Of a stretch of 64,000 nucleotides of DNA, positions 36,331 to 45,876 are shown piece by piece. Below the pieces are notes generated by a model. That model saw only the letters and a list, made by a program, of their open reading frames with translations. It did no database searches and was not told the origin of the DNA. Position 1 is the first letter of the stretch; every line of letters starts with the position of its first letter. The stretch comes from Immundisolibacterales bacterium (GTDB lineage Bacteria > Pseudomonadota > Gammaproteobacteria > HK1), in assembly GCA_026712715.1 (NCBI GenBank), contig JAPOPW010000007.1, forward strand, positions 1 to 64,000. The letters run 5' to 3'. The position numbers and the translations under genes were made by a program.

Positions 36331-37788
36331 TCAGTTGCCTTCGGGGAAGGGGTCGGACTCGCGGGCGAGCTTGCGGGTGAGGGTGTTGCGCCCCCAGCCG
36401 AGCCGCCGGGCCGCCTCGTGCCGGAGCCCGCGGCTGTGGTGAAGGGCGACTTCGATGAGCGCGCGCTCGAATCGGGGCACCGCTTCGTCCATCAGCCGGA
36501 TATCGCCGGCCCGAAGCCGCTCGTCCGCCCACTTCGCGAGGGCTTGTTCCCAGCTCTCGGACCCGCATCCCTCTTCGCTCCCGCCGGCCGGTGCGGCCGC
36601 CGACGGCGGACCGCCTTCGGGCGAGCCCAGCTCCGGGGGAAGATCCTCCACGCGGACCTCGCGCCCTGCCGCCATGACCGTCAGCCAGCGACAGGTGTTC
36701 TCGATCTGGCGCACGTTGCCCGGCCAGGGCAGGCGGGCGAGGTGCTCTTCGGCCGCCGGCGCAAGCACCTTGGGCTCCACCCCGAGCTCCGCCGCCGCCT
36801 CGGCCAGGAAGTGACGCGCGAGCGGGCCGACGTCCTCGGGCCGTTCGCGCAGGGCCGGCACCCGCACTCCGATCACGTTGAGCCGGTGGAAGAGATCCTC
36901 GCGGAACCGCCCCTCGCGCACCCGCTGTCCGAGGTCCTGGTGGGTGGCCGCGATGATGCGCACCTCGACCCGCACCGGGGCATGTCCCCCGACCCGAAAG
37001 AACTCCTGGTCGGCCAGCACCCGCAGGAGCCGGGTCTGGAGGTCGGCCGGCATGTCCCCGATCTCGTCCAGGAACAGGGTTCCCCCGTGGGCCTGCTCGA
37101 AGCGGCCCCGGTAGCGGGCATGGGCCCCCGTGAACGCGCCGCGTTCGTGTCCGAAGAGCTCCGATTCGAGCAGCTCCGGCGGCACGGCGGGCGTGTTCAC
37201 CGCGATGAACGGGCCGTTGGCGCTGGGACTGTGCTCGTGCAGGGCGCGGGCGACGAGCTCCTTCCCGGTCCCCGACTCGCCGGTGATGAGGACGGTGACG
37301 GTGGAGCGCGAGAGCCGGCCAATGGCACGAAACACCTCCTGCATGGCCGAGGCGGAGCCCACGATCTTCGCCTCCGGGGACGGGCTCTCCGGGGCTTGCG
37401 CTCCCGTGTCCGCCGCGCTCGCGACGGCCCGCGCCGCGACCGTCACCACCTCGTCGATGTCGAGGGGCTTGGCGAGAAACTCGAATGCTCCCTCGCGGTA
37501 CGCGGAGACGGTGCTCTCGAGGTCGGAGTACGCGGTCATCATGATCGCGGGCACGTCGGGGTGGTCCTCGGCGAGCCTCGCCAGCACCCCGAAGCCGTCG
37601 GTCCCCGGCATCCGCACGTCGCAGAACAGCGCGTGCGGCCGGTCGGAGCGGAGCGCGGCAAGAGCGGCGTCCCCGGTCTCGAACGTGCGGGTCCGGAACC
37701 CCGCGCGGGCCAGGGCCTTCTCCAGCACGAAGCGGATCGAGCGGTCGTCGTCGACCACCCAGATCTCGGAGTCCGCGCGGGCCGTCAC
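36331..37788 (-). CDS. ntrC: nitrogen regulation response regulator NtrC
   Basis: A 485-residue sigma-54 activator. The receiver has the Asp in ALFCDVRMPGTDGFG; the AAA+ domain has Walker A GESGTGKELVARAL and the sigma-54 contact loop GAFTGA; the C-terminus has a Fis-type helix-turn-helix (HEAARRLGWGRNTLTRKL). GTG at 37786-37788 overlaps the ntrB stop by 4 bases. Third gene after glnA and ntrB. Two NtrC-type sites and a sigma-54 promoter lie before glnA. Confidence 0.94.
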   Translation of the reverse strand: MTARADSEIWVVDDDRSIRFVLEKALARAGFRTRTFETGDAALAALRSDRPHALFCDVRMPGTDGFGVLARLAEDHPDVPAIMMTAYSDLESTVSAYREGAFEFLAKPLDIDEVVTVAARAVASAADTGAQAPESPSPEAKIVGSASAMQEVFRAIGRLSRSTVTVLITGESGTGKELVARALHEHSPSANGPFIAVNTPAVPPELLESELFGHERGAFTGAHARYRGRFEQAHGGTLFLDEIGDMPADLQTRLLRVLADQEFFRVGGHAPVRVEVRIIAATHQDLGQRVREGRFREDLFHRLNVIGVRVPALRERPEDVGPLARHFLAEAAAELGVEPKVLAPAAEEHLARLPWPGNVRQIENTCRWLTVMAAGREVRVEDLPPELGSPEGGPPSAAAPAGGSEEGCGSESWEQALAKWADERLRAGDIRLMDEAVPRFERALIEVALHHSRGLRHEAARRLGWGRNTLTRKLARESDPFPEGN

Positions 37789-38828
37789 GCGAACGACCCC
37801 GAAACGGGGAGCAAAATGGTGAACACGGTCTCGCCGCCACTGCGCTCGTGCTCGATGATGCCTCCGTGGCGGCTCACGAGGGACTGGGCGATGGGCAGTC
37901 CGAGCCCGGACCCCTCCGCGCGCCCGCTCACCATGGGATAGAAGATCGACTCGGCGAGATCGGGCGGCACCCCGGGCCCGTCGTCGATCACGTCGATGCG
38001 GGCGGCGAGCGGATGCTGGCGGCGGCCGATGTGGGCCTGGTGAACCACCCGGGTACGGACCGCGAGGCGGTCGCCCTTCGCCTGCCGCGCATTCCTCACG
38101 ACGTTGAGCACCGCCTGCACGAGCTGGTCGAAGCTGCCGAGAAGGGAGGGAATGCTCGGATCGTAGTCTCGCGCGATCGCCACCCCCGAACCCGATTCGG
38201 CCTCGACCAGGGAGCACACGCGCTCGGTCACGCGATGAACGTTGAGCAGCTCGTGCTCGACCGGCGCGTCCGGCATCACCAGACGGTCGACCAGCAGGCT
38301 CAGCCGATCCGCCTCCGAGATGATGATCCCGGTGAGCTCGGCGAGCCCTTCCGCCCCGGTGCCGCCGAGCTCGCGCTCGAGAAGCTGAGCGGCCCCGCGG
38401 AGCCCTCCCAGGGGGTTCCGGATCTCGTGGGCCAGTCCCCGCACCACCGCTTCCACCGACTCGTTCTGCATCAACAGCCGCCCTTCGTCGCTCACGCGCC
38501 GGTAGTGCTCCACGTCCGACATCTCGAGAAGCACCCCCGGACCGTCGTCCTCGGCGAGCGGGGTGGCCGTGCAGTCCACCAGCCGGCGACCGAGACGCAC
38601 GCTGCGCTCGACGCAGGCCCGCCCCCCGGCGAGGGCCCGCCCGGCGAGCTCCGCGCACTCTTCGCCGCGCGCCAGCCGGGCAAAGGGGAGCCCGACGCTC
38701 CGCCGCACGCTCGTCTCGAGGAGCGTCTCCGCGGCCGAATTGAGCGCGGCCACCCGGAATCCTTCGTCGAGCACGACCACCGCCGTGCTCATGTTCTCGA
38801 GGACGCGCCTTCGAAGATCCGTGTGCAT
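37785..38828 (-). CDS. ntrB: nitrogen regulation sensor kinase NtrB
   Basis: A 347-residue soluble kinase: PAS domain (ENMSTAVVVLDEGFRVAALNSAA), His box RGLAHEIRNPLGGLRGAAQLL and HATPase domain with VLNVVRNARQA and GRAEGSGLGLPIAQSLV. NtrB phosphorylates NtrC when nitrogen is limiting, under PII control. ATG 38826-38828 has GGAGG very close upstream. It follows glnA by 70 bases and overlaps ntrC by 4. Confidence 0.93.
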   Translation of the reverse strand: MHTDLRRRVLENMSTAVVVLDEGFRVAALNSAAETLLETSVRRSVGLPFARLARGEECAELAGRALAGGRACVERSVRLGRRLVDCTATPLAEDDGPGVLLEMSDVEHYRRVSDEGRLLMQNESVEAVVRGLAHEIRNPLGGLRGAAQLLERELGGTGAEGLAELTGIIISEADRLSLLVDRLVMPDAPVEHELLNVHRVTERVCSLVEAESGSGVAIARDYDPSIPSLLGSFDQLVQAVLNVVRNARQAKGDRLAVRTRVVHQAHIGRRQHPLAARIDVIDDGPGVPPDLAESIFYPMVSGRAEGSGLGLPIAQSLVSRHGGIIEHERSGGETVFTILLPVSGSFA

Positions 38829-38898
38829 GTACCTCCGCGGGGACCGTGCGGGCCGGCGCGCGCGCACCGGCGGACCGAACGGCCGCCTTTCGTTGCGC

Positions 38899-40302
38899 TC
38901 ACAGGCTGTAGTACATGTCGAACTCGCACGGGTGCGTGGCCATCAGCATCCGGTCCACTTCCTCCATCTTGAGATCGATGTACGCGTCGATCATGTCGTC
39001 GGAGAACACCCCCGAGGCGGTGAGGAACTCCCGATCGCCGTCGAGCTCGTCGAGCGCCTCGGCCAGGGTCGCGCAGATGCGGGGAATGCTCCGCTCCTCC
39101 TCGCGGCTGAGCTCGTAGAGGTCCCGGTCGATCGGGTCGCCCGGGTCGATCCGGTTCCGGATCCCGTCGATCCCGGCCATCATCATCGCCGCGAACGTGA
39201 AGTAGGGGTTGCCGTTCGAGTCGGGGAAACGCACCTCGATCCGGGCTGCGTTCGGGTCGTGCACGAAGGGGATCCGAACCGAGGCCGACCGGTTGGTCGC
39301 GGAGTAGGCGAGCAAGGTCGGGGCCTCGAAGCCCGGGACGAGGCGCTTGTACGAGTTCGTCCCGGAATTGGTGAAGGCGTTGAGAGCGCGGGCGTGGCGG
39401 AAGACCCCGCCGATGTACCACAGCGCCTCCTGGGAGAGCCCGCCGTAAAGGTCGCCGGGAAAGAGGTTCCGCCCGTCCCTGGCGAGCGACTGGTGAACGT
39501 GCATGCCGTTGCCGTTGTCGCCCACCATCGGCTTGGGCATGAACGTCGCGGTCATGCCGTAGGAAGCGGCGACGTTGTGCACCACGTACTTGAGCATCTG
39601 GACCTGGTCGGCCTTCTCGACGAGGGTCGCGGCCCCGGTTCCGATCTCCGCCTGGCCGCCGGTCCCCACCTCATGGTGGTGCATCTCGACGTCGAGCCCG
39701 ACCTCTTCGAGGGTGAGGCACATCGCGGACCGGACGTCGAACAGGGAGTCCACCGGAGGCACCGGGAAATAGCCGCCCTTGAGGCGAATCCGATGGCCGC
39801 GGTTGCCGTCCCACTCGGAGTCCCACGCCCCTTCCGATGAGCGGATCTCGTAGAAGCAGTGGTTGATCCCGTCGCCAAAACGCACGTCGTCGAAGACGAA
39901 GAACTCTGGCTCGGGTCCGAAGAGCGCGGAATCGGCAATCCCCGTCGAGACGAGGTGCGCCTCCGCGCGCCTGGCGATCGTGCGCGGATCGCGATCGTAG
40001 CCCTCCATGGTGGCGGGCTCGAGCACATCGCAGCGAAGGATGAGGGTCGGCTCGTCGCGGAAGGGGTCGAGGACGGCGCTCCCGGGGTCCGGCATCAGCA
40101 CCATGTCGGACTTGTCGATGCTTCGCCAGCCCGCGATGGACGAGCCATCGAACATCTTCCCCGTCTCGAAGAACCGTTCGTCGACCGCCTTCGCGGGCAC
40201 GGTCGAATGCTGCTCCTTTCCGCGGGTATCGGTGAACCTCAAGTCCACGAACCTCACGGCTTCGTCCCGGATCCTCTCGATGACGTCGGCTGGTGTCGCC
40301 AT
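38899..40302 (-). CDS. glnA: glutamine synthetase, type I
   Basis: A 467-residue enzyme making glutamine from glutamate and ammonia. [11 protein letters not shown], the metal site [37 protein letters not shown] and the adenylylation-loop Tyr in [10 protein letters not shown] are all present, so it is a GS-I-beta enzyme likely controlled by GlnE. Start ATG 40300-40302 gives the standard N-terminus. Upstream control is unusually clear: sigma-54 promoter at 40370-40385 and two NtrC sites near 40500. Confidence 0.96.
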   Translation of the reverse strand: MATPADVIERIRDEAVRFVDLRFTDTRGKEQHSTVPAKAVDERFFETGKMFDGSSIAGWRSIDKSDMVLMPDPGSAVLDPFRDEPTLILRCDVLEPATMEGYDRDPRTIARRAEAHLVSTGIADSALFGPEPEFFVFDDVRFGDGINHCFYEIRSSEGAWDSEWDGNRGHRIRLKGGYFPVPPVDSLFDVRSAMCLTLEEVGLDVEMHHHEVGTGGQAEIGTGAATLVEKADQVQMLKYVVHNVAASYGMTATFMPKPMVGDNGNGMHVHQSLARDGRNLFPGDLYGGLSQEALWYIGGVFRHARALNAFTNSGTNSYKRLVPGFEAPTLLAYSATNRSASVRIPFVHDPNAARIEVRFPDSNGNPYFTFAAMMMAGIDGIRNRIDPGDPIDRDLYELSREEERSIPRICATLAEALDELDGDREFLTASGVFSDDMIDAYIDLKMEEVDRMLMATHPCEFDMYYSL

Positions 40303-40369
40303 GTTCTTCTCCTCGCGGGCTGCGCCTGGGCCGGCGCGAACTGCACGCGCGCGGCTTCACCCTGGATAC

Positions 40370-40385
40370 AGCACGATCCGTGCCA
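40370..40385 (-). promoter_or_regulatory. sigma-54 promoter of glnA
   Basis: Minus strand TGGCACGGATCGTGCT against consensus TGGCACG-N4-TTGCW: the GG and GC pairs are 10 bases apart as required and only one conserved base differs. Transcription would begin near 40359, giving a leader of about 57 bases. The inner GCACG-GAT-CGTGC is also palindromic, so an overlapping operator is possible. Confidence 0.7.
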
Positions 40386-40495
40386 ACGCCCCGCCGATTT
40401 CGCTCGCCGGGCCCACCACGTGCGTTGCGCGAGTCCGTGCCGGACCGCAAGCGGGGCCGGGCCGCCGGCGCGAGGAAGGGCTCGCCCGGAGATTC

Positions 40496-40512
40496 TGCAC
40501 AATTTTAGTGCG
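40496..40512 (-). promoter_or_regulatory. NtrC-binding site 1 upstream of glnA
   Basis: TGCAC-N7-GTGCG matches the NtrC dyad TGCACC-N5-GGTGCA except for the inner C/G pair and last base. Its centre is about 145 bases upstream of the predicted start of transcription. Confidence 0.65.
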
Positions 40513-40524
40513 AAAAACCCAAGA

Positions 40525-40541
40525 TGCACCAGGATGGTGCG
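40525..40541 (-). promoter_or_regulatory. NtrC-binding site 2 upstream of glnA
   Basis: TGCACCAGGATGGTGCG differs from the NtrC consensus only in its last base. Its centre lies 29 bases from that of site 1, about three helical turns, as in enterobacterial glnA enhancers. Confidence 0.72.
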
Positions 40542-40661
40542 ATACGGCGAACCCATCCCGCGCGCGAAACCGACCGCGAAGGGGAATCAAGGGTTGTGAC
40601 ATCCCGTCCGGCCCGCGAGGGGATACGGCGCATCGTGGCGCGCCGGGGCGGTAGGCGAAGG

Positions 40662-40904
40662 TCAGCTCGACGCGGCGCCGCCGACGACGACGGTGATGAC
40701 GAGCTCGTAGTCGGCGCCGTCCGCGGTCGAGGCAATGCGGTGCCCGTTCAGGCGGCACCAGGCCGGGATGTCGTGGAGCGCTCCCGGATCGGTGCAGGTC
40801 ACCTCGAGGACGTCGCCCGGCGCAAGTCCCTTGACCCGCTCCTGGGTGCGAATGACCGGCAGGGGGCAGAGCAGGCGGCGCGCGTCGAGGGTGGCCCGGG
40901 CCAT
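40662..40904 (-). CDS. TusA/SirA-family sulfur carrier
   Basis: An 80-residue protein with the single conserved CPLPV motif (Cys near residue 13) and the typical two-layer fold, including EVTCTDPGALHDIPAWCRLNGH. TusA-type proteins pass persulfide sulfur to tRNA thiolation, molybdenum cofactor or sulfur oxidation enzymes. It starts 8 bases after the stop of a PP-loop thiolation-like enzyme, which points to a sulfur-relay partnership. Confidence 0.88.
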   Translation of the reverse strand: MARATLDARRLLCPLPVIRTQERVKGLAPGDVLEVTCTDPGALHDIPAWCRLNGHRIASTADGADYELVITVVVGGAASS

Positions 40905-40912
40905 GCGCCGGC

Positions 40913-41965
40913 TCAGACGTACCAGTCGTCCGGGATCGCGCTCGGGGCCATCGGCGTTACCGCGAGCCGCTGCGTCGGCCGGCCCGCGCCGCCGATCTCC
41001 ACGTCGACCCGCTCCGCGCCGCGCCCCTGGCTGAAGCGGGCGGTGAGACGGGCGGCGAGCTCGAGGTCCTCGTCGCCCGGCTCCCCGTCCACCAGGGCGA
41101 GCGGGCCCGGGTGGCTCACCGTGCGAAGGTGAACGAACTGTCCGCGGTATCCGCTCAGGAAATTGTTCTCGCCCTCCTCGCGACCGACGATGACCTTGAA
41201 GTGAGGGCGCGGGCGAAGGTGCCGTCCGACCTTGAGCAGCATGATGTCGTCGAGCTCGTAGTCACGCTCGCCGCGGCTCGTCCAGAGATCGGCGAGCTTG
41301 CTCGAATACTGCCGGTCGGTGAGGAAGCAGCAGCCCCCGGCGGGCTGCGCGTAGTCCTCGATGCCGAAGTCGGCCGCAAGGGCGAACTGCGGCTTTCGCG
41401 TACGCCCCGTGAAGTCGTGCAGGCGCTCGCGCGCCACCCACCCCTCGCGCTCGGGCAGGGTGGGCGGCAGGCGCCGTGCGCAAAGCGGACGGAGAAGCCG
41501 GTCGTCCGCCCCCGATTCGCGCGCCACCACCGGCATGGTCTCGCGCCGTTGCGACTTCGGGCGCTGGCCGATGACCTCGCCGGTGATGATGAAGTCGAAG
41601 CCGTGCTCCTCCATCCACTCCCGCGCGCGGCCGACCATGAACGTCTTGCAGTCGAGGCACGGGTTGAGGTTCGCGCCGTAGCCGTGCTTCGGATTGAGGA
41701 CGACCCGCTTGTACTCCTCGACCACATCGATGAGGTGGAGCCGGATCCCGAGCTGCTCGGCGACCCAGAGCGCATTGTTGCGCGGGTTCGCGCCGCCGCC
41801 GTTCGCCCGGCGGCGGATCGCGTGGGTGTGGCCTTCGACGCAGAAGCCGGTGAAGAAGTTGATGCCTTCCACGTGGACCCCCTGTTCGAGGATGGTCCGT
41901 GCCGCAAGCATCGAATCGAGTCCGCCCGAGATGAGGGCGACCGCCTTGCGGCCCGCCCCCGGCAT
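40913..41965 (-). CDS. PP-loop ATPase, tRNA-thiolation-like (MnmA/ThiI-related)
   Basis: A 350-residue ATP-pyrophosphatase-type enzyme. VALISGGLDSMLAARTIL is the PP-loop; NPCLDCKTFM and PAGGCCFLTD hold conserved cysteines expected in persulfide chemistry. It resembles proteins annotated as MnmA-like thiouridylases but is not MnmA itself: the MnmA motifs for C5-modified tRNA are not evident. The C-terminal part (KVIVGREEGENNFL) is unlike ThiI. GTG at 41983 is an alternative start. A TusA-like gene follows after 8 bases. Target RNA or molecule unknown. Confidence 0.75.
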   Translation of the reverse strand: MPGAGRKAVALISGGLDSMLAARTILEQGVHVEGINFFTGFCVEGHTHAIRRRANGGGANPRNNALWVAEQLGIRLHLIDVVEEYKRVVLNPKHGYGANLNPCLDCKTFMVGRAREWMEEHGFDFIITGEVIGQRPKSQRRETMPVVARESGADDRLLRPLCARRLPPTLPEREGWVARERLHDFTGRTRKPQFALAADFGIEDYAQPAGGCCFLTDRQYSSKLADLWTSRGERDYELDDIMLLKVGRHLRPRPHFKVIVGREEGENNFLSGYRGQFVHLRTVSHPGPLALVDGEPGDEDLELAARLTARFSQGRGAERVDVEIGGAGRPTQRLAVTPMAPSAIPDDWYV

Positions 41966-42006
41966 TGATTCCGAATCGTTCACGATCGCACTGCCACCAT
42001 GTGGAG

Positions 42007-43299
42007 TCAGGGAAGCCGCGACTCGAGCGCATGGAGCTCGCTCGCCCGCTCGCGCCGCCGCACCAGGTGCACCCGGTCCCCGTCCACCATGACCTCGGCC
42101 GCGCGGGGGCGCGAATTGTAGTTCGAACTCATCACGAATCCATAGGCGCCGGCGGAGCGGAGGGCCACGAAATCGCCCTCGCGGATGTCGAGCTCCCGGT
42201 CGCGGCCGAGGAAATCTCCGGACTCGCACACCGGTCCGGCCACCGTGTAGACCGCCCTCCCCTCCCCGTCCCGTCGTTCGCAGGGCTCGATCCGCGACCA
42301 CCCGCCGTAGAGGGCCGGGCGGATGAAGTCGTTCATCGCCGCGTCCACGATCGCGAACCGGTGCCCGCCGTTGTCCTTGATGTACTCCACCCGGGCGAGG
42401 AGAACGCCGGCGTTGCCGCACACGGAACGGCCCGGCTCGAGGAAGACCGTGACGGGGCGCCCGCCGAGGGCATCGCGCACGACGGCCGCGTACTCGGCGG
42501 GCGAAGGCGGAGTCTCGTCCCGATACCGGATTCCGAGCCCTCCCCCGACGTCGACCTCGGTGATCTCGATGCCGTCGCCCGCAAGCTCGTCGATGAGGGC
42601 GACCACCCGTGCGAGCGCGTCGCGGAAGGGTTCGAGGGAGGTGATCTGCGAACCGATGTGGCAGCCGACCCCCGCCATTCGCAGCGACGGCATCCCGGCT
42701 CCGCGGGCGTACAGGTCCCGCGCCTGCGCAATCGGGATGCCGAACTTGCTGCTCTCGAGGCCGGTCGCGATGTAGGGATGGGTCTTCGGATCGACGTCGG
42801 GGTTGACCCGGAGCGCGACCGGGGCCACCCGGCCCGCCTCGTGCGCCACCTCCGCGAGCCGCGCGAGCTCGGATGGCGACTCGACGTTGAACGAGCGGAT
42901 CCCGGCCTCGAGGCCCATCCGCATCTCGTCGCGCGACTTTCCGACCCCGGAGAAGATGACCCGAGCCGGATCGCCCCCCGCCGCGAGCACCCGCTCGAGC
43001 TCTCCCCCCGAGACGATGTCGAAGCCGGAGCCGAGCCGGGCGAGGGCATCGAGCAGGCCGAGGTTCGAGTTGGCCTTGACCGCGAAGCACACCTGGTGGG
43101 GCACCCCGGCGAGCGCGTCGTCGAACGCGCGCCACGCCGACTCGAGCGCCGCGCGCGAGTAGACGTAGAGCGGAGTGCCGAAGCGGTTCGCCAGATCGGA
43201 CAGCCGTGAACCCTCGGCGAAGAGCGACCTCCCACGCAAGGGGAACGGCTCGATGGCCGGCGTCTCGCCCGGAGCCGTCATCGCTGCCGCGACCGACAT
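42007..43299 (-). CDS. lysA: diaminopimelate decarboxylase
   Basis: A 430-residue fold-III PLP decarboxylase giving lysine. FGTPLYVYSRAALE, CFAVKANSNLGLLDAL (PLP Lys), VGCHIGSQI, VDVGGGLGIRY, EPGRSVCGNAG and the partner-site CESGDFLGRDR are all present. The ATG at 43297-43299 begins 2 bases after the lptM stop; another ATG at 43281 is in frame. Operon lptM-lysA-PP-loop-tusA. Confidence 0.95.
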   Translation of the reverse strand: MSVAAAMTAPGETPAIEPFPLRGRSLFAEGSRLSDLANRFGTPLYVYSRAALESAWRAFDDALAGVPHQVCFAVKANSNLGLLDALARLGSGFDIVSGGELERVLAAGGDPARVIFSGVGKSRDEMRMGLEAGIRSFNVESPSELARLAEVAHEAGRVAPVALRVNPDVDPKTHPYIATGLESSKFGIPIAQARDLYARGAGMPSLRMAGVGCHIGSQITSLEPFRDALARVVALIDELAGDGIEITEVDVGGGLGIRYRDETPPSPAEYAAVVRDALGGRPVTVFLEPGRSVCGNAGVLLARVEYIKDNGGHRFAIVDAAMNDFIRPALYGGWSRIEPCERRDGEGRAVYTVAGPVCESGDFLGRDRELDIREGDFVALRSAGAYGFVMSSNYNSRPRAAEVMVDGDRVHLVRRRERASELHALESRLP

Positions 43300-43301
43300 G
43301 T

Positions 43302-43529
43302 TCAGCCGCGCGCGACGGGGCCGCCGGACGGCCGCGCCGCACCCGGCCGCGAAACTTCCCGCGCTTCGAGCCCGGGCGTCCATCGGACAGCGGAGAGAGA
43401 AGACTTCTCCGGGAGCTGGAGCGGCCCGGCCTGCCCGCATCCGCCAAGAGCGAGGACCATCGCCCCACTCGCGGCAAGGATCGCGAGTGCGGCGCCGGAC
43501 GCGCCGGAGCGCCGTTGTCGCTTGCGCAT
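43302..43529 (-). CDS. lptM: LptM (YifL)-type small lipoprotein
   Basis: A 75-residue protein easily missed. A basic start (MRKRQRRSG) and hydrophobic core lead to the lipobox LGGC, followed by GQAGPLQLPEKSS, the hallmark C-GQ-x-GPL-x-LP of LptM/YifL lipoproteins. In E. coli LptM helps LptD fold at the outer membrane. AAGGAAG precedes ATG 43527-43529. As in other gammaproteobacteria it sits immediately before lysA (2-base gap). Confidence 0.85.
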   Translation of the reverse strand: MRKRQRRSGASGAALAILAASGAMVLALGGCGQAGPLQLPEKSSLSAVRWTPGLEAREVSRPGAARPSGGPVARG

Positions 43530-43685
43530 GTTCGCTTCCTTCGTCCTCGATTCGCCCGCCATGCCCCAAGCCCGGTTCGAACGCGACCGGGGCCGCTCCC
43601 GGCGCGCGCTCGTGCGTGACCCGCGGCCCGCATCGAAAGCGGGGGTCCGGGCGCAGCGTTGCACAGCACGGGCAATCGCTTCAAC

Positions 43686-44381
43686 ATGGGGGCCGTGCAG
43701 GACCCCCCGGTCATCTACGAGCCGCGGAACCGCCGGCCCTCGGCCGCCGTCATCTGGCTGCACGGGCTCGGTGCGGACGGTCACGACTTCGCGCCCATCG
43801 TTCCCGAGCTCGGCGCCCTGCGCGCGTGGACCCGCTTCATTTTCCCACACGCCCCGCTTCGCCCGGTCTCCATCAATTTCGGCATGACGATGCGGGCCTG
43901 GTACGACATCCGGATGGATGGCGACGAATTCGTCTCCGACGAAAATCATCTCCGGGCGTCGCAGGAGGCCGTCGAAGGGCTGATCGCGAGGGAGGTCGAG
44001 GCCGGCATCCCCGCCGGCCGGATCGTGCTGGCCGGCTTCTCCCAGGGCGGAGCGGTCGCTCTCCAGACGGCGCTCCGTCATCCGCATCGGCTCGCGGGGT
44101 TGATGGCGCTCTCCACCTACCTGCCCCTCGCCGAGACCCTCGCGGCGGAGCGCGACCCCGCCAACGCCGACATTCCCGTGTTCCTGGCCCACGGCGAGCA
44201 GGACCCGCTGATCGGCATGGACCGCGCCGTCCGCTCCCTCGATGCGCTCCGCCTTCTCGACTACGAGGTGCAATGGCATGCGTATCGGATGGCGCACGCG
44301 GTGTGCCCGGAGGAGATCGCGGATATCGGCGAATGGCTCGCCCGGGTCGTTCCCGCCGCCGCGCGGCCGGGAGAAGGCTGA
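43686..44381 (+). CDS. carboxylesterase/phospholipase-type alpha/beta hydrolase
   Basis: A 231-residue hydrolase of the carboxylesterase II/acyl-protein thioesterase family. AVIWLHGLGADGHDFAPIVPEL gives the oxyanion region, LAGFSQGGAVAL the nucleophile Ser (GxSxG), AHGEQDPLI the Asp region and AHAVCPEEI the His. FPHAPLRPVSINFGMTMRAWYDI is typical of the family. The ATG at 43686 is preferred over an in-frame TTG at 43659. It is transcribed divergently from lptM. Confidence 0.9.
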   Translation: MGAVQDPPVIYEPRNRRPSAAVIWLHGLGADGHDFAPIVPELGALRAWTRFIFPHAPLRPVSINFGMTMRAWYDIRMDGDEFVSDENHLRASQEAVEGLIAREVEAGIPAGRIVLAGFSQGGAVALQTALRHPHRLAGLMALSTYLPLAETLAAERDPANADIPVFLAHGEQDPLIGMDRAVRSLDALRLLDYEVQWHAYRMAHAVCPEEIADIGEWLARVVPAAARPGEG

Positions 44382-44384
44382 CCC

Positions 44385-45827
44385 TCAGGCGCCCGGACGC
44401 GGCGCCGCCCGGCCCTTCGGCTTCCCCCTGTGGCGCCCGCCGCGCGGACGGTTGTCCCGCGGTCCGGACGGACGCCGGCGTTTCGGCAGCGGCGCGGACG
44501 GACGCGGCTCGACCAGCTTCGATTCGTCCACCGGCTCGGCCGGGATCCGCATCCCGAGAAGCTCCTCGATCTCCATCAACGAATAGACGAATCGCTCGCA
44601 GGCGAGACTCACCGCCTCGCCCTTCGCGCCCACCCGGGCAGTCCGGCCGATACGGTGCACGTAGTCCTCGGCATCCTGGGGAAGATCGAAGTTGAACACG
44701 TGCGTCACCCCCGGTATGTGGAGCCCGCGGGCGGCGACGTCCGTCGCGACCAGGATGGAGACTCCGCCCCCGTGGAACCGCTCCAGCAGGGAAAGCCGGC
44801 GCCGCTGCGGCACGTCCCCCGAGAGGACGGCGGCCGCGTGCCCGTTGCCCTCGAGCGCGCTTCCCAGCCGGTCCGCCATCTGGCGGGTATTGACGAACAC
44901 GATCGCCCGCTCCACGTCCGGCTCGCGAAGCAGGCCGAGCAGCAGCGGGACCTTCTCCTCCTGGCCGACGTGGAAGAGACGCTGGACCACCTCGTCGACA
45001 ACCACCCGGTCGGGCGGACGGGTGTCGATCAGGGTCGCTTCGTTCATGTGCTCGTACGCGAGCTCGAGAACCCGCTGCGACAGGGTCGCGGAGAACAGGA
45101 AGCTCAACCGCTCCGTCGGCGGACGAAGGCGCCGGAACAGGTACCGTATGTCGCGAATGAAGCCGAGGTCGAACATCCGGTCCGCCTCGTCGAGAACGAA
45201 CACCTCGACCGAACGCAGGTCGTAGAGGCGCTGCCGGTGATAGTCGATGAGCCGCCCCGGGGTGCCGACGAGGACGTCGAGACCCGCCTCGATCATTCGC
45301 CGCTGGCTCTCGTAGCCGGTCCCGCCGTAGACCACCCCCGTGACGAGTCCGGTATGCCGGCCGATGATCTCGGCGTCCTTGTGGATCTGGATGGCGAGCT
45401 CGCGCGTCGGCGCGACGATGAAGATTCGGGGACGGCAGGCCGGACCGCTCCGGGCGCCCCGGTCCGGGCTGCGCGGCGATGCGCCTTCCCTCGATTCGCG
45501 ATGAGCCGCCGTCTCCGGCGAGTCCGCCGGCACGTTCGAGCCATCCGCCTGCGCTGGCGAATCTCCGCGCAGGACCCGGTTCATCGCCGCGATGAGGAAG
45601 GCCGCGGTCTTGCCGGTCCCGGTGCGCGCCTGCCCCGCGACGTCGCGCCCCGCGAGGGCGAGCGGCAGGGCCTGCGCCTGGATTGGGGTGCAATGTTCGA
45701 ACCCGGCCTCCCTCACCCCCTCGAGAAGCGCCGGCTCGAGGTCCATGTCCTCGAATCGAGTGTCGGAAAAGATGCCGGCATCACCGGCCGATTCGGCCTC
45801 GACGGGCCGCTTGCAATCACTGTTCAA
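44385..45827 (-). CDS. rhlB: ATP-dependent RNA helicase RhlB
   Basis: A DEAD-box helicase of about 480 residues. The Q motif ([21 protein letters not shown]), Walker [13 protein letters not shown] in [15 protein letters not shown] and HRIGRTAR are present. Compared with E. coli RhlB it has about 40 extra low-complexity residues between motifs I and Ia (after residue ~75). The C-terminus is Arg/Pro-rich. No ATG fits; TTG 45825-45827 is the best start and leaves 49 bases to the divergent trxA. rhlB beside trxA is a conserved gammaproteobacterial arrangement; RhlB works in the RNA degradosome. Confidence 0.88.
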   Translation of the reverse strand: MNSDCKRPVEAESAGDAGIFSDTRFEDMDLEPALLEGVREAGFEHCTPIQAQALPLALAGRDVAGQARTGTGKTAAFLIAAMNRVLRGDSPAQADGSNVPADSPETAAHRESREGASPRSPDRGARSGPACRPRIFIVAPTRELAIQIHKDAEIIGRHTGLVTGVVYGGTGYESQRRMIEAGLDVLVGTPGRLIDYHRQRLYDLRSVEVFVLDEADRMFDLGFIRDIRYLFRRLRPPTERLSFLFSATLSQRVLELAYEHMNEATLIDTRPPDRVVVDEVVQRLFHVGQEEKVPLLLGLLREPDVERAIVFVNTRQMADRLGSALEGNGHAAAVLSGDVPQRRRLSLLERFHGGGVSILVATDVAARGLHIPGVTHVFNFDLPQDAEDYVHRIGRTARVGAKGEAVSLACERFVYSLMEIEELLGMRIPAEPVDESKLVEPRPSAPLPKRRRPSGPRDNRPRGGRHRGKPKGRAAPRPGA

Positions 45828-45876
45828 CTTGTTTCCAATGGGCTGCACACCCTCCAGCGAACGGGAGAAAACCGGA

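Larger units (their letters stand above)
40303..40541 (-). promoter_or_regulatory. glnA control region
   Basis: Most of the 359-base gap between glnA and the tusA-like gene is taken up by the sigma-54 promoter, an intervening GC-rich stretch, and two upstream NtrC sites listed separately. The rest (40542-40661) holds nothing recognised. Confidence 0.55.
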
